Source: Paraburkholderia hiiakae
GTDB taxonomy: Bacteria; Pseudomonadota; Gammaproteobacteria; Burkholderiales; Burkholderiaceae
DNA: 64,000 bases
Assembly (NCBI RefSeq): GCF_904848665.1
Contig: NZ_CAJHCQ010000003.1
Location: 412,148-476,147 of the forward strand
Direction: 5' to 3'
Made by a program: the position numbers and the translations under genes. Within the stretch, counting starts at the first letter, position 1, and each line of letters opens with the position of its first letter. Under the pieces are notes generated by a model that made no database searches, was not told the DNA's origin, and saw only the letters and a program-made list of their open reading frames with translations. Shown here piece by piece: positions 1 through 10,927 of this stretch.

Positions 1-29
1 TGCAGCTCGTGGGGATCGGCATTCGTCAT
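1..29 (-). CDS. ubiG: UbiG 3-demethylubiquinone 3-O-methyltransferase, N-terminal fragment
   Basis: Only the first nine codons plus part of a tenth lie in the window; they read MTNADPHEL. This is the N-terminus I know from Burkholderia UbiG, the SAM-dependent O-methyltransferase of ubiquinone synthesis. Its place directly downstream of ompA, which itself follows gyrA on the opposite strand, is the usual Burkholderia order. The call rests on a very short peptide plus synteny. Confidence 0.6.
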
Positions 30-188
30 GTCGTGGCAGCCTGAAGCGCGGTGCGGGTCGGAAAGAATAAACCCCGAGTATATAGGCGGGTGCCCAGGGC
101 GGCAAAATGCCACGCTGCGCCGTAAACCTTTCCAAAACGATAAAGCCGCGCGGAGACAGGCGAAATGAAAGAAGGTAAAGCGCGGGAT

Positions 189-217
189 AAAAAAAGCCCC
201 GCCGAAGCGGGGCTTTT
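189..217 (-). terminator. Rho-independent terminator of ompA
   Basis: An 8-bp GC-rich stem (AGCCCCGC paired with GCGGGGCT, tetraloop CGAA) lies 26 bp past the ompA stop. On the minus strand it is followed by a run of seven T residues. Confidence 0.85.
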
Positions 218-242
218 GAGGCTTGCGGTCGAAAGCTCGCGA

Positions 243-887
243 TTACTGCTTTTGCGTGCCGACGACTTCGACTTCCACGCGACGGTCCGGTGCGAGGCAG
301 GCGATGAGAGCCTTGTGGTTCTTCTGGTTGCAGCCCGTCGTAACCGGGTTGCGCTTGCCCTTGCCTTCCGTGTAGATACGCTCTGCCGGAACGCCCTTGC
401 TGACCAGGTACGACTTGACGGCTTGCGCACGGCGCAGCGACAGACGGTCGTTGTAGGCAACCGAGCCGATACGGTCGGTGTAGCCCGTCGCGACGACGAC
501 TTCGAGGTTCAGAGCCTGGATCTTGCTTGCCAGGTCGTCCAGCTTTTCCTTACCAGCCGGCTTCAGGATGGCCTTGTCGAAGTCGAACAGGGCGTCAGCC
601 TGGTACGTGATCTTCTGGCTGCTGATGGCCGGCGGCGGCGGAGCGACCGGCGGCTGCGGTGCCTGGGCGACCAGGGCGCCATCGCACTTGGCGTTGGCGG
701 TGGCCGGCGTCCAGAATGCATCGCGCCAGCAAAGCTCGTTCGTGCCGTTCATCCACACGTATTCGCCGGTACCATTCACCCAGTTGTCATTGACGGCTTG
801 TCGCGACGCCGGCACCGATTGTGCCTGAGCGGATGCAGCCACAACTGCGGTAGCTGCAATGAACGCGAGCTTTGAAAGTTTATTCAT
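243..887 (-). CDS. ompA: OmpA-family outer membrane protein with peptidoglycan-binding domain
   Basis: The 214-residue protein starts with a Sec signal peptide (cleavage near AQA at 21-23) and has a short variable segment with two cysteines (WRDAFW region, about 53-68). A Pro-rich hinge (about 78-85) leads to a C-terminal OmpA/MotB domain (about 100-205) carrying the TGYTDRIGS and NDRLSLRRAQAV motifs that bind the diaminopimelate of peptidoglycan. It lacks the eight-stranded barrel of enterobacterial OmpA, so it probably anchors or spans the periplasm like the small OmpA proteins of Bordetella and Burkholderia. It is monocistronic with its own terminator and transcribed divergently from gyrA. 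Confidence 0.92.
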   Translation of the reverse strand: MNKLSKLAFIAATAVVAASAQAQSVPASRQAVNDNWVNGTGEYVWMNGTNELCWRDAFWTPATANAKCDGALVAQAPQPPVAPPPPAISSQKITYQADALFDFDKAILKPAGKEKLDDLASKIQALNLEVVVATGYTDRIGSVAYNDRLSLRRAQAVKSYLVSKGVPAERIYTEGKGKRNPVTTGCNQKNHKALIACLAPDRRVEVEVVGTQKQ

Positions 888-1450
888 ATTTCTCCTCTCG
901 AAATTGAGATTACCGCAGGTTTACTGCGAGCCATATGACGAAGACAAGTCATACATTGCTCGAAGTATAACATTGGCAAGTTGTGGGGAACGCTTTGCGT
1001 TGTGTAGACTTCGAGCAGTGTCTAACTTTGTGCGTTGGCATTTTGCCATATCGTTCCCCTCCGACGATAAAAAAAATCCGCCCCTTTCACTGCGGCTTCT
1101 CGAACGTGGTACGCCCGCAACAAAAAAGTTCCCGTTATTTTACCTGGTAGTGCGCCTGGGTAGTCGGTGCGTCACACATTGTCATCCAAATCGGTGGCGA
1201 TGCATCTGATTCCGGTTCGCACTGCGGCGTTTGCGCCACGCTCAAGGCGCTTTTGAGCGCTTCGGCTTCACTCCTCTAATAGGTATACGCAGGCGGCGGG
1301 CGAGGGTGTCGTGCATGGTAGAATCGCGTGATGCGCTGCGTCCGCGGCGTCCATGCGACAGCTGGGCGTCTCGCGGTGAATGCAGCGACCTTCGCTCTTC
1401 CAGTTGGGGCGAGGCGCTAGCACACCGTGTGCCCAAATAAGACATCGATA
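888..1450. other. ompA-gyrA divergent intergenic region, no gene supported
   Basis: This 563-bp stretch separates two divergent genes and must hold both promoters. I see no conserved reading frame. A TAGAAT hexamer at about 1318-1323 could be a -10 element for gyrA, but no good -35 is placed correctly, so no promoter is called. Confidence 0.5.
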
Positions 1451-4060
1451 ATGGATCAATTCGCCAAAGAGACTCTGCCAATCTCCCTCGAGGAGGAAAT
1501 GCGCCGCTCGTATCTCGATTACGCGATGAGCGTAATCGTCGGGCGGGCACTTCCGGATGTTCGTGACGGCCTCAAGCCCGTCCATCGGCGCGTGCTCTAT
1601 GCGATGCACGAACTGAATAACGACTGGAACCGCGCTTACAAGAAGTCGGCGCGTATCGTCGGCGACGTCATCGGTAAGTACCACCCCCACGGCGATACGG
1701 CCGTCTACGACACGATCGTGCGGATGGCGCAGAGCTTCTCCCTGCGCTACATGCTGGTCGACGGCCAGGGCAACTTCGGCTCGATCGACGGCGACAACGC
1801 CGCCGCCATGCGATACACCGAAATCCGCATGGCGAAGATCGGCCACGAACTGCTGGCCGACATCGACAAGGAAACGGTCGACTTCGGGCCGAACTACGAC
1901 GGCAGCGAAAGCGAGCCGCAGATCCTGCCCGCGCGCATTCCGAACCTGCTTATCAACGGGTCGTCGGGTATCGCGGTCGGCATGGCCACGAACATTCCGC
2001 CGCACAATCTCAACGAAGTTGTCGACGCTTGCCAGCACCTGCTGAAGACTCCGCAGGCAACGATCGACGAGCTGATCGAGATCATTCCCGCGCCCGATTT
2101 CCCGACCGCCGGCATTATTTATGGCGTCGCCGGCGTGCGTGACGGCTATCGCACCGGCCGCGGCCGCGTGGTGATGCGCGCGACTACGCATTTCGAGGAA
2201 ATCGATCGCGGTCAACGCATGGCGATCATCGTCGACGAGTTGCCGTATCAGGTGAACAAGCGTTCGCTACTCGAACGCATTGCCGAGCTTGTCAACGAGA
2301 AGAAGCTCGAAGGTATTTCCGATATTCGCGACGAATCGGACAAGAGCGGCATGCGTGTCGTGATCGAACTCAAGCGCGGTGAAGTGCCCGAGGTCATCCT
2401 CAACAATCTTTACAAGGCGACGCAGCTGCAGGACACGTTCGGCATGAACATGGTCGCGCTGGTGGACAACCAGCCGAAGCTGCTGAACCTGAAGGAAATG
2501 CTCGAGCATTTCCTCTCGCATCGCCGCGAAGTGCTCACGCGCCGCACGGTGTACGAACTGCGCAAGGCGCGCGAACGCGGCCACGTACTCGAAGGTCTCG
2601 CCGTTGCGCTCGCGAACATCGACGATTTCATCGAGCTCATCAAGGCCGCACCCACGCCGCCCATCGCGAAGCAGGAGTTGATGAACCGCTCGTGGGATTC
2701 GTCGCTTGTGCGTGAGATGCTCGCGCGCGCGGAGCAGGAGAACGCGGCGGCGGGCGGGCGCGAAGCCTACCGTCCGGAAGGGTTGAACCCGCAATATGGT
2801 ATGCAGGCCGACGGCCTCTACCGTCTGTCCGACACGCAGGCGCAGGAAATCCTGCAAATGCGCCTTCAGCGCCTGACTGGCCTGGAGCAGGACAAGATCA
2901 TCGGCGAGTACCGCGAAGTCATGGCGCAGATCGCCGACCTGCTCGACATCCTTGCGCGCCCCGAGCGCGTAACGACCATGATCTCCGACGAACTCACCTC
3001 GATCAAGAGCGAATTCGGCGATGGCCGCCGCTCGAAGATCGAGATGAATGCCACGGAGCTCAACACCGAGGACCTGATCACGCCGCAGGATATGGTCGTG
3101 ACCATGTCGCACGCCGGTTACGTGAAATCGCAGCCGTTGTCGGAATATCGGGCCCAGAAGCGCGGAGGTCGCGGCAAGCAGGCGACCTCGATGAAGGACG
3201 ACGACTGGATCGACACACTCTTTATCGCCAACACGCACGACCACATTCTGTGCTTCTCGAATCGCGGCCGCGTGTACTGGGTGAAGGTGTATGAAGTGCC
3301 GCAGGGCTCGCGCAACTCGCGCGGCCGTCCGATCGTCAACATGTTCCCGTTGCAGGACGGCGAAAAGATCACGGTCGTGCTGCCGGTCAAGGAATTCTCG
3401 GCCGACAAGTTCGTTTTCATGGCCACTGCGCTGGGCACGGTCAAGAAGACGCCGCTCGAAGCCTTTAGCCGCCCGCTGCGCAAGGGTATTATTGCGGTCG
3501 GCCTCGATGACGGCGACTACCTGATCGGCGCTGCCATCACCGACGGCGAACACGACGTGATGCTGTTCTCCGACGCCGGCAAGGCTGTGCGCTTCGACGA
3601 GAACGACGTGCGGCCGATGGGCCGCGAAGCGCGCGGCGTGCGCGGCATGCAGCTCGAAGACAATCAGCAGGTCATCGCGCTCCTCGTAGCAGGCGACGAG
3701 CAGCAGTCGGTGCTCACCGCGACCGAGAACGGTTATGGCAAGCGCACACCGATCTCGGAGTACACGCGTCATGGCCGCGGCACGAAGGGCATGATCGCGA
3801 TCCAGACTTCGGAGCGCAACGGCAAGGTGGTTGCGGCCACACTCGTCGACTCGGAAGCGCAGATCATGTTGATCACCACCACGGGCGTTTTGATTCGCAC
3901 CCGCGTGTCGGAAATTCGCGAAATGGGCCGTGCAACGCAAGGTGTTACACTCATCAGCCTTGACGAAGGGACGAAGCTCTCCGGACTGCAGCAGGTCGCC
4001 GAAGCGGACGCAGAGGCGGACGCCGAAGGTGAGGGCGAACCGGGCGAAGGCGAAGAGTGA
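1451..4060 (+). CDS. gyrA: DNA gyrase subunit A
   Basis: The 869-residue protein is the breakage-reunion subunit of DNA gyrase. The start at 1451 ([17 protein letters not shown]) is chosen over in-frame codons from 1427 because it matches the family N-terminus. The quinolone-resistance region reads [12 protein letters not shown], so the position equivalent to E. coli Ser83 is Thr and Asp87 is kept; this is usual for Burkholderia and not a resistance mutation in itself. The GyrA-box (QKRGGRG), needed for DNA wrapping, marks the start of the C-terminal beta-pinwheel. The protein ends in a strongly acidic Glu/Ala/Gly tail of about 25 residues. Confidence 0.98.
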   Translation: MDQFAKETLPISLEEEMRRSYLDYAMSVIVGRALPDVRDGLKPVHRRVLYAMHELNNDWNRAYKKSARIVGDVIGKYHPHGDTAVYDTIVRMAQSFSLRYMLVDGQGNFGSIDGDNAAAMRYTEIRMAKIGHELLADIDKETVDFGPNYDGSESEPQILPARIPNLLINGSSGIAVGMATNIPPHNLNEVVDACQHLLKTPQATIDELIEIIPAPDFPTAGIIYGVAGVRDGYRTGRGRVVMRATTHFEEIDRGQRMAIIVDELPYQVNKRSLLERIAELVNEKKLEGISDIRDESDKSGMRVVIELKRGEVPEVILNNLYKATQLQDTFGMNMVALVDNQPKLLNLKEMLEHFLSHRREVLTRRTVYELRKARERGHVLEGLAVALANIDDFIELIKAAPTPPIAKQELMNRSWDSSLVREMLARAEQENAAAGGREAYRPEGLNPQYGMQADGLYRLSDTQAQEILQMRLQRLTGLEQDKIIGEYREVMAQIADLLDILARPERVTTMISDELTSIKSEFGDGRRSKIEMNATELNTEDLITPQDMVVTMSHAGYVKSQPLSEYRAQKRGGRGKQATSMKDDDWIDTLFIANTHDHILCFSNRGRVYWVKVYEVPQGSRNSRGRPIVNMFPLQDGEKITVVLPVKEFSADKFVFMATALGTVKKTPLEAFSRPLRKGIIAVGLDDGDYLIGAAITDGEHDVMLFSDAGKAVRFDENDVRPMGREARGVRGMQLEDNQQVIALLVAGDEQQSVLTATENGYGKRTPISEYTRHGRGTKGMIAIQTSERNGKVVAATLVDSEAQIMLITTTGVLIRTRVSEIREMGRATQGVTLISLDEGTKLSGLQQVAEADAEADAEGEGEPGEGEE

Positions 4061-4243
4061 TGCGTCATCTGGGCCCGCAGAAGTGTGTTCAATCGATGCG
4101 CTTACGCGGGCTTTAAGGTGGGTTTCAGCGAACCTTGTTAGTGTCAGCTAAATGAATGGTATGCCGGGCGGAGCGGCCTGCGGGCGAACAGCGCCCCGCG
4201 GTCCGCGCGGCAGTGCAAATCGATTAATTTCTCAAAGGGAGTA

Positions 4244-4852
4244 ATGATGCAAAAACGATTCAAGCAGGTGATGTTGCTGGCCGCTCTCGTGCCGACGTTT
4301 GCCATGGCTCAGGCGCTCCAGAACCAGGCGCCCGCCCAGGCACCGGCAGCGGCCGCAGCACCCGTCGATCCGGCCAAGCAAGCCGCGATCAAGGACCTGC
4401 TCGACGCGATCGACGCACAGAAGCTCGTCGGCGCAATCGGCAACAGCGCCCAGATGCAAGCCAAGCAGCTCGTCCCGGCAATCCTGTCGGACGCGCTCTC
4501 GGAAAACAAGACGATGACGGACAAGCAGAAGCAAGCTGCCGTCCCGTCGCTGCAGAAGAACGCCGTGCCGAAGCTGGTTGACTCGGCAGGCCAGGTCTTC
4601 GCGACCGACTCGTTCAAGCAAGACGCCATGGAAGCTCAGTACGAAGCGTATGCGAAGTACTACAGCACCCAGGAAATCAAGGACCTGACCACGTTCTACC
4701 GCAGCCCGACCGGCCGCAAGTTCATTCAGGTCCAAGACCAGGTTGGCCGCGACGTCGTGAACAGCCTGATGCAGAAGTACATGCCGCAGTCGATCAAGGC
4801 AACGCGCGACCAGGCCGACAAGGAAGTCGCTTCGGTCAAGGCTGGCAAGTAA
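4244..4852 (+). CDS. DUF2059 domain secreted protein
   Basis: This 202-residue protein has a signal peptide (cleavage near AMA-QA at about 22-24), an Ala/Pro/Gln-rich linker, and a helical C-terminal domain. The pattern YYSTQEIKDLTTFYRSPTGRKF (positions about 139-160) is the hallmark of DUF2059. The function of the family is unknown; members are periplasmic or outer-membrane associated. A good ribosome site (AAAGGGAG) precedes two tandem ATG codons at 4244 and 4247. It sits between gyrA and serC as in other Burkholderia. Confidence 0.85.
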   Translation: MMQKRFKQVMLLAALVPTFAMAQALQNQAPAQAPAAAAAPVDPAKQAAIKDLLDAIDAQKLVGAIGNSAQMQAKQLVPAILSDALSENKTMTDKQKQAAVPSLQKNAVPKLVDSAGQVFATDSFKQDAMEAQYEAYAKYYSTQEIKDLTTFYRSPTGRKFIQVQDQVGRDVVNSLMQKYMPQSIKATRDQADKEVASVKAGK

Positions 4853-5071
4853 GCCTGACAAACGCACCGCTGGTCCGCTGTCATGATGCAAGGGAGCGGG
4901 GCCGGATTGGCTGCGTAGGCTGGGAAGCCACCGCCGCGCCACGCGTGGCGGGTTCCCGGCGACAATGCGATAATGGTCGTTTGCGCGATGAGCGCAAGCG
5001 GCCATTTTCTTTTTCTGGCGTGTTTTCCGGTGGTTTTTGCCACAACGCCTGCCTCGGGGATCTTTTTTACG

Positions 5072-6154
5072 ATGCGCGTCTACAACTTCTCAGCCGGACC
5101 GGCAGCGTTGCCAGAAGAAGTCCTGCGTCAGGCCGCCGACGAAATGCTCGACTGGCACGGCAGCGGCATGGGCGTGATGGAGATGAGCCATCGCGGCCCG
5201 GAATTCATGCAGATTCATGCAGAGGCGCTGCTCGATCTGCGCGAGCTGATGCGGGTGCCCGCAAGTCACCAGATTCTGTTTCTGCAGGGCGGCGGCATCG
5301 GCGAGAACGCGATCGTGCCGCTGAATCTGTTCGGCTCGAAGCCGAGCGCCGACTTTGTCATCACCGGCTCGTGGTCGCAGAAGTCGCAGAAGGAGGCGCT
5401 CAAGTACGGCGAGGCGCATATCGCCGCGACGGGTCGCACCGAGGCCGGCTTCACGCATTCGCCGCCGAAGAGCGAGTGGAAGCTCTCCGACGATCCCGCC
5501 TACGTGCACCTGTGCACGAACGAGACGATCGACGGCGTCGAAACCTTCGAGATTCCCGACCTCGGCGACATTCCGCTCGTGGCCGACGCCTCGTCGCACA
5601 TCCTGTCGCGCCCGATGGACATCGCCAAGTACGGCGTGCTCTACGGTGGCGCGCAGAAGAACATCGGCATGGCGGGCGTGACGGTCGTGATCGTGCGTGA
5701 GGACCTGCTCGATCGCTCGATGCCAATTTGCCCGTCGGCATTCGAATGGAAAACCGTGGCCGCGAACAACTCGATGTTCAACACGCCGCCGACCTACGCG
5801 ATCTATATCGCGGGGCTCGTGTTCAAGTGGCTCAAGCGCCAGGGCGGTCTCGAAGTCATCGAGGCGCGCAATGTGGAAAAAGCGAAGCTGCTCTATGACA
5901 CGATCGACGCAAGCAGCTTCTACAACAACAAGGTGGAGCGCCGCGCGCGCTCGCGGATGAACGTGCCGTTCTTCCTCGCCGACGAAACACGTAACGCAGA
6001 TTTCCTCGCCGGCGCCAAAGAGCGCGGGCTGTTGCAGCTGAAGGGCCACAAGTCCGTCGGCGGCATGCGGGCATCGATTTACAACGCGGTGCCGCTCGAG
6101 GCAGTGAAAGCGCTGGTCGAGTACATGAAGGAATTCGAGGCGAAGCACGCGTAA
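5072..6154 (+). CDS. serC: Phosphoserine aminotransferase
   Basis: The 360-residue PLP enzyme makes phosphoserine from 3-phosphohydroxypyruvate and glutamate; in many bacteria it also serves pyridoxine synthesis. The start [18 protein letters not shown] is the family N-terminus, so 5072 is preferred over the in-frame extension to 4973. The PLP lysine lies in [11 protein letters not shown], and [14 protein letters not shown] near the C-terminus is also conserved. It opens the serC-pheA-hisC-tyrA-aroA-cmk-rpsA supraoperon known from beta- and gamma-proteobacteria. Confidence 0.97.
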   Translation: MRVYNFSAGPAALPEEVLRQAADEMLDWHGSGMGVMEMSHRGPEFMQIHAEALLDLRELMRVPASHQILFLQGGGIGENAIVPLNLFGSKPSADFVITGSWSQKSQKEALKYGEAHIAATGRTEAGFTHSPPKSEWKLSDDPAYVHLCTNETIDGVETFEIPDLGDIPLVADASSHILSRPMDIAKYGVLYGGAQKNIGMAGVTVVIVREDLLDRSMPICPSAFEWKTVAANNSMFNTPPTYAIYIAGLVFKWLKRQGGLEVIEARNVEKAKLLYDTIDASSFYNNKVERRARSRMNVPFFLADETRNADFLAGAKERGLLQLKGHKSVGGMRASIYNAVPLEAVKALVEYMKEFEAKHA

Positions 6155-6217
6155 GCGCCCCTCGCTCATCGAGCGAAGCGGCGCCGCGCGCATCCTTTCA
6201 GATTGCCGGTTTCACGC

Positions 6218-7303
6218 ATGGACGACGAACTCAATTCCCAACTCAAGCCGCTGCGCGAACGCATCGATGCGATCGACGCACAACTCATCGCGCTTCTGAA
6301 CCAGCGCGCCTCGGTCGCGCTCGAAGTGGGCGAAGTCAAGAAGCATTTCAATGCGCCGGTGTTTCGCCCGGAGCGCGAGCTTCAGGTGATCGAGCGCCTG
6401 CAGAACATGAGCGACGGCCCGCTCGGCAACGATCACATCAGCGCGATCTGGCGCGAGATCATGGCCGCGAGCCGTTCGCTCGAAAAGACGATTTCGGCCG
6501 CGTTCCTCGGCCCGGTCGGCACCTATAGCGAACAGGCGATGTACCAGTACTTCGGTCAGTCGATCGAAGGCCTGCCGTGCCCGTCGATCGACGAGGTGTT
6601 CCGCTCGGTCGAGGCGGGCGCCGCCGAGTTCGGCGTCGTGCCGGTCGAGAACTCGACCGAGGGCGCCGTTTCGCGCACGCTCGACCTGTTCCTCGAAACG
6701 CAGCTCGTCATTGGCGGCGAAATCGCGTTGCCGATCCAGCACAATCTGATGACGCTAAGCGGCAACCTGAACGGTGTGAAGCGTGTGTGCGCGCACCCGC
6801 AGGCGCTCGCGCAGTGCCAGCACTGGCTGACCGCAAACGCGCCGCAACTCGAGCGTCAGCCCGTGTCGAGCAATGCCGAGGCCGCGCGCCTCGCCGCTGC
6901 CGACCCCACGGTTGCGGCGATTGCCGGCGATCGCGCGGCGACGCACTACGGTCTCCTGATCGCAAACGCGCTGATCCAGGACGACCCGCACAACCGCACG
7001 CGCTTCGTGATGATCGGCAAGCAGCCGGCGGGCGCGACGGGCCGCGACCAGACCTCGATGATCGTTTCGGTGAAGAACGAGCCGGGCGCGGTGTACAAGC
7101 TGCTCGAACCGCTCGCGCGCCACAGCGTGTCGATGACGCGTTTCGAGTCGCGGCCGGCGCGCCTTGGCAGCACGTGGGAGTACTACTTCTACATCGACTT
7201 CGAAGGTCATCGCGACGAGCCCGCCGTGGCCGCGGCGCTCGACGAACTCAGCAAGAAAGCCGCGTATCTGAAGATCCTCGGCTCGTATCCGCGCGCGCGC
7301 TAA
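6218..7303 (+). CDS. pheA: Bifunctional chorismate mutase / prephenate dehydratase (P-protein)
   Basis: The 361-residue protein has three domains: an AroQ chorismate mutase (about 1-90, LRERIDAIDAQLIALLNQR), a prephenate dehydratase (about 95-270, with FLGPVGTYSEQA and ENSTEGAV), and an ACT domain (about 285-355, NEPGAVYKLLEP and the ESRPA motif for phenylalanine binding). It converts chorismate to phenylpyruvate and is expected to be inhibited by phenylalanine. The ATG at 6218 is preferred over a TTG at 6203. It lies 63 bp after serC, on the same strand. Confidence 0.97.
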   Translation: MDDELNSQLKPLRERIDAIDAQLIALLNQRASVALEVGEVKKHFNAPVFRPERELQVIERLQNMSDGPLGNDHISAIWREIMAASRSLEKTISAAFLGPVGTYSEQAMYQYFGQSIEGLPCPSIDEVFRSVEAGAAEFGVVPVENSTEGAVSRTLDLFLETQLVIGGEIALPIQHNLMTLSGNLNGVKRVCAHPQALAQCQHWLTANAPQLERQPVSSNAEAARLAAADPTVAAIAGDRAATHYGLLIANALIQDDPHNRTRFVMIGKQPAGATGRDQTSMIVSVKNEPGAVYKLLEPLARHSVSMTRFESRPARLGSTWEYYFYIDFEGHRDEPAVAAALDELSKKAAYLKILGSYPRAR

Positions 7304-7433
7304 AGCGCGGAAGGAGCGGGCGGCCCGCCGCCACCGCCGTCCGCCGGGAGGATGCCAGGCGGCGCGCCGTTCCCGATCCGGCCGTCCGGAACTGACCGTT
7401 GTACGCCCGGCGCCTTGAGCCTTGGAGAGACGC

Positions 7434-8555
7434 ATGACCACGCAATTCGGCCCCTCGTATGTGCGCGCAATCGCGCCTTACGTTGCCGGCAAACCGATTT
7501 CCGAAGTCGCCCGCGAGTTCGGGCTCGACGAAGCACGAATCGTGAAGCTCGCGTCGAACGAGAATCCGCTCGGCATGCCCGAGTCGGCGCAGCGCGCGGT
7601 CGTGCGGGCGGCAAGCGAACTGGGCCGTTATCCCGATTCGAACGCGTTCGAGTTGAAGGCCGCGCTCGCCGCGCGCTACGACGTACCGCCCGAGTGGATC
7701 ACGCTCGGCAACGGCAGCAACGACATTCTCGAAATGGCCGCGCATGCGTTCGTCGAGCGCGGTCAGTCGATCGTCTATTCGCAGTACTCGTTCGCGGTCT
7801 ACGCGCTCGCGACTCAGGGCCTCGGCGCGCGCCATATCGTGACGCCCGCCGTGCGCTACGGGCACGATCTCGACGCAATGCTGGCGGCTATCGGTGAAGA
7901 CACGCGTCTCGTATTCGTGGCGAACCCGAACAACCCGACTGGCACGTTCGTCGAAGGCGCGAAGCTCGAGACGTTCATCGCGAAGGTGCCCGCGCACGTT
8001 GTGGTGGTGCTCGACGAGGCGTACACGGAATACCTCGCGACCGAGAAGCGCTATGACTCGATCGCGTGGGTGCGCCGCTATCCGAACCTGCTCGTTTCGC
8101 GCACGTTCTCGAAGGCCTACGGACTCGCCGGCCTGCGCATCGGTTTTGCGATTGCGCAGCCAGAACTGACCGATCTGCTCAACCGTCTGCGCCAGCCGTT
8201 CAACGTCAACACGCTCGCGCAGGCGGCCGCGATCGCCGCGCTCGGCGACACACCGTTCCTCGAGCGCAGCGCGGCGCTCAACGCCGAAGGCTATCGCACG
8301 CTCACCGCGGCGTTCGAGCGGCTCGGCCTCGAATATGTGCCATCGGACGGCAATTTCGTGCTGGTGCGCGTGGCGAAGGACACAGCGGACGATGGCGCCG
8401 GCGAGCGCGTGAACCTCGCGCTGCTCAAGCAAGCCGTGATCGTGCGGCCGGTGGGCAACTACGGTCTGCCGCAGTGGTTGCGTGTGACGATCGGCTTGCC
8501 CGAGGAGAACGCGGCATTCGTCGCGGCCCTCGAGCGAGCGCTTGGCGCGCCTTGA
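7434..8555 (+). CDS. hisC: Histidinol-phosphate / aromatic aminotransferase
   Basis: This 373-residue class I/II PLP aminotransferase has the HisC N-terminal LASNENPLG signature, a PNNPTG motif and the PLP lysine in TFSKAYGLAG. Its place between pheA and tyrA is that of the HisHb/HisC2 paralogue in the aromatic supraoperon. There it probably acts on both imidazole-acetol phosphate and aromatic keto acids. The start is ATG 7434 after GGAGAGACGC; an in-frame extension to 7422 is less likely. Confidence 0.93.
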   Translation: MTTQFGPSYVRAIAPYVAGKPISEVAREFGLDEARIVKLASNENPLGMPESAQRAVVRAASELGRYPDSNAFELKAALAARYDVPPEWITLGNGSNDILEMAAHAFVERGQSIVYSQYSFAVYALATQGLGARHIVTPAVRYGHDLDAMLAAIGEDTRLVFVANPNNPTGTFVEGAKLETFIAKVPAHVVVVLDEAYTEYLATEKRYDSIAWVRRYPNLLVSRTFSKAYGLAGLRIGFAIAQPELTDLLNRLRQPFNVNTLAQAAAIAALGDTPFLERSAALNAEGYRTLTAAFERLGLEYVPSDGNFVLVRVAKDTADDGAGERVNLALLKQAVIVRPVGNYGLPQWLRVTIGLPEENAAFVAALERALGAP

Positions 8556-8586
8556 GCGCGCAACCTTTACTTTTTTCGGTGGCGTC

Positions 8587-9531
8587 GTGAGTGCGTTTTC
8601 GTTTAACAAACTGGTGATTTTCGGCGTGGGCCTGATCGGCGGGTCGCTGGCGCGTGCGTTGCGCGAGCGCGGTTCGTCTGGACGAGAAGGCGCGCAGGTG
8701 ATCGGCGTGGGCCGTCACGCGCGCTCGGTGTCGCGCGCGCTCGAACTCGGTGTAATCGACGCCGCCGCGACGCTCGACGACGAAGCGGCGCTCGCCGCCG
8801 CGCTCGATGGCGCCGATATCGTGTTGATCGCCGCACCCGTTGCGCAAACCCAGGCGCTGCTCGAGCGCATCGCGCCGCACCTCGGCAGCGAGACCATCGT
8901 CACCGACGCCGGCAGTACCAAAAGCGATGTGATCGCGGCGGCCCGTGCGGCGCTCGGCGCGCGCGTTGCGCAGTTCGTGCCGGGGCACCCGATCGCCGGG
9001 CGCGAGTCGAGTGGCGTCGACGCCGCGTTGCCCGATCTGTATGTGGGCCGCAACGTCGTGCTGTGCCCGCTCGAGGAAAACGCGCCGGCATCGGTCGAGC
9101 GCATTGCCGCGATGTGGCGCGCCACGGGCGCGGTGATCGGCGAGATGCCGGCTGCGCAGCACGACCGCGTATTCGCCTCGGTGAGCCATCTGCCGCACGT
9201 GTTGTCGTTTGCGCTCGTCGACCAGATTCTCGCTTCGCCCGACGCTCAGCTGAAGTTTTCGTTCGCGGCGGGCGGCTTTCGCGACTTCACGCGCATTGCC
9301 GCGTCGAGCCCCGAAATGTGGCGCGACGTGTGTCTCGCGAACCGCGCCGCGCTGCTTGCCGAACTCGACGGCTACACTGAAGTGCTGACCAGGCTGCGCG
9401 CGGCTATCGACGCCGGCGACGGCGTAGCGCTCGAAACGGTGTTCGCGCGTTCGCGCGCGGCGCGCGAGGCGTGGCAGGAGCGCGGAGGCAAGGGCGCGGC
9501 GGCGGCCATCGAAACAGCGCCAGGCAAATAA
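8587..9531 (+). CDS. tyrA: Prephenate dehydrogenase
   Basis: The 314-residue NAD(P)-dependent enzyme oxidises prephenate (or arogenate) to the tyrosine precursor. It begins with a Rossmann motif (IFGVGLIGGSLARAL, about 8-22), has TDAGSTKSDV, and has the catalytic histidine region FVPGHPIAGRESSG. The GTG at 8587 gives the known Burkholderia N-terminus (SAFSFNKLV). In Pseudomonas this gene is fused to aroF/aroA; here the two are separate, with 63 bp between them. Confidence 0.94.
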   Translation: MSAFSFNKLVIFGVGLIGGSLARALRERGSSGREGAQVIGVGRHARSVSRALELGVIDAAATLDDEAALAAALDGADIVLIAAPVAQTQALLERIAPHLGSETIVTDAGSTKSDVIAAARAALGARVAQFVPGHPIAGRESSGVDAALPDLYVGRNVVLCPLEENAPASVERIAAMWRATGAVIGEMPAAQHDRVFASVSHLPHVLSFALVDQILASPDAQLKFSFAAGGFRDFTRIAASSPEMWRDVCLANRAALLAELDGYTEVLTRLRAAIDAGDGVALETVFARSRAAREAWQERGGKGAAAAIETAPGK

Positions 9532-9594
9532 GCCAGGCAGGACTAAGCCCGACGGCGCGAGCGCCGCAACCCAAGGCATTCTCAGGACACGCTC

Positions 9595-10899
9595 ATGGAA
9601 CACCTCGATCTCGGACCGTTCACCCGTGCGTCCGGCACGATCCGTCTGCCCGGCTCGAAGAGCATCTCGAACCGCGTGCTGCTGCTCGCGGCGCTGGCCG
9701 AAGGCGAAACGACGATCACAAACCTGCTCGACTCCGACGACACGCGCGTGATGCTCGACGCGCTGGAAAAGCTCGGCGTGAAGCTCAAGCGCGAAGACGA
9801 CACCTGCGTCGTGCAGGGCACGCGCGGCGCGTTCCAGGCGGTGCGCGCGGATCTCTTTCTCGGCAACGCGGGCACGGCGGTGCGTCCGCTCACGGCTGCG
9901 CTCGCGGTGAACGGCGGCGACTACCGCATTCACGGCGTGCCGCGCATGCACGAGCGGCCCATCGGCGACCTCGTGGACGGCCTGCGCCAGATCGGCGCGA
10001 AGATCGATTACGAAGAGAACGAAGGCTTTCCGCCGCTGCGCATCCGCCCGGCGCCGATTTCGGTCGAGGCGCCCATCCGCGTGCGCGGCGACGTGTCGAG
10101 CCAGTTCCTCACCGCGCTTCTCATGACGCTGCCGCTCGTGCGCGCCAAGGATGGCGTGACGATCGTCGAGGTGGACGGCGAGCTGATCTCCAAGCCCTAC
10201 ATCGAAATCACGATCAAGCTGATGGAGCGCTTCGGCGTAAAGGTCGAGCGTCACGGCTGGCATCGCTTCGAGATTCCCGCGGGCGTGCGCTACCAGTCGC
10301 CTGGCAAGATCATGGTGGAGGGCGACGCGTCTTCGGCGTCGTACTTCCTGGCTGCGGGCGCGATTGGCGGCGGCCCGCTGCGCGTGGAAGGCGTGGGGCG
10401 CTCGAGCATCCAGGGTGATGTCGCGTTCGCGGCGGCGCTCATGCGCATGGGCGCGAACGTCACGGTCGCCGACGACTGGATCGAAGTGCGCGGAATCGGC
10501 AACGATCACGGCAAGCTCGACCCCATCGACATGGACTTCAACCTGATCCCGGACGCGGCCATGACGATCGCCGTGGCGGCGCTGTTCGCCGACGGCGCCA
10601 CCACGCTGCGCAACATCGCGAGCTGGCGCGTGAAGGAAACCGACCGCATCGCCGCGATGGCGACGGAGCTGCGCAAGGTGGGCGCGGACGTGGAAGAGGG
10701 CCCGGACTATCTGATCGTGCGTCCGCCCGAGAAACTCACGCCGAACGCCGCGATCGACACCTACGACGATCACCGTATGGCGATGTGCTTCTCGCTCGTG
10801 AGCCTCGGCGGCGTGCCGGTGCGCATCAACGACCCGAAGTGCGTCGGCAAGACGTTCCCCGATTATTTCGAGCGCTTCCTGGCGCTCGCGCAACCTTGA
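9595..10899 (+). CDS. aroA: 5-enolpyruvylshikimate-3-phosphate synthase
   Basis: The 434-residue EPSP synthase performs the sixth shikimate-pathway step. Substrate-binding motifs are all present: GSKSISNR near residue 20, [15 protein letters not shown] near 90, SSQFLTALL near 165, and TYDDHRMAM near 383. The [10 protein letters not shown] loop has Gly and Ala at the positions of class I, glyphosate-sensitive enzymes. It sits between tyrA and cmk in the supraoperon. Confidence 0.97.
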   Translation: MEHLDLGPFTRASGTIRLPGSKSISNRVLLLAALAEGETTITNLLDSDDTRVMLDALEKLGVKLKREDDTCVVQGTRGAFQAVRADLFLGNAGTAVRPLTAALAVNGGDYRIHGVPRMHERPIGDLVDGLRQIGAKIDYEENEGFPPLRIRPAPISVEAPIRVRGDVSSQFLTALLMTLPLVRAKDGVTIVEVDGELISKPYIEITIKLMERFGVKVERHGWHRFEIPAGVRYQSPGKIMVEGDASSASYFLAAGAIGGGPLRVEGVGRSSIQGDVAFAAALMRMGANVTVADDWIEVRGIGNDHGKLDPIDMDFNLIPDAAMTIAVAALFADGATTLRNIASWRVKETDRIAAMATELRKVGADVEEGPDYLIVRPPEKLTPNAAIDTYDDHRMAMCFSLVSLGGVPVRINDPKCVGKTFPDYFERFLALAQP

Positions 10900-10927
10900 T
10901 TCAAATGAAGCCGAGTACCTTTGCCGC

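Noticed and set aside
859..1209. 116-codon ORF in the ompA-gyrA gap
   Set aside because: It overlaps the ompA start on the other strand, has no ribosome site and no familiar sequence.
2267..3940. 557-codon minus-strand ORF
   Set aside because: Antisense of gyrA.
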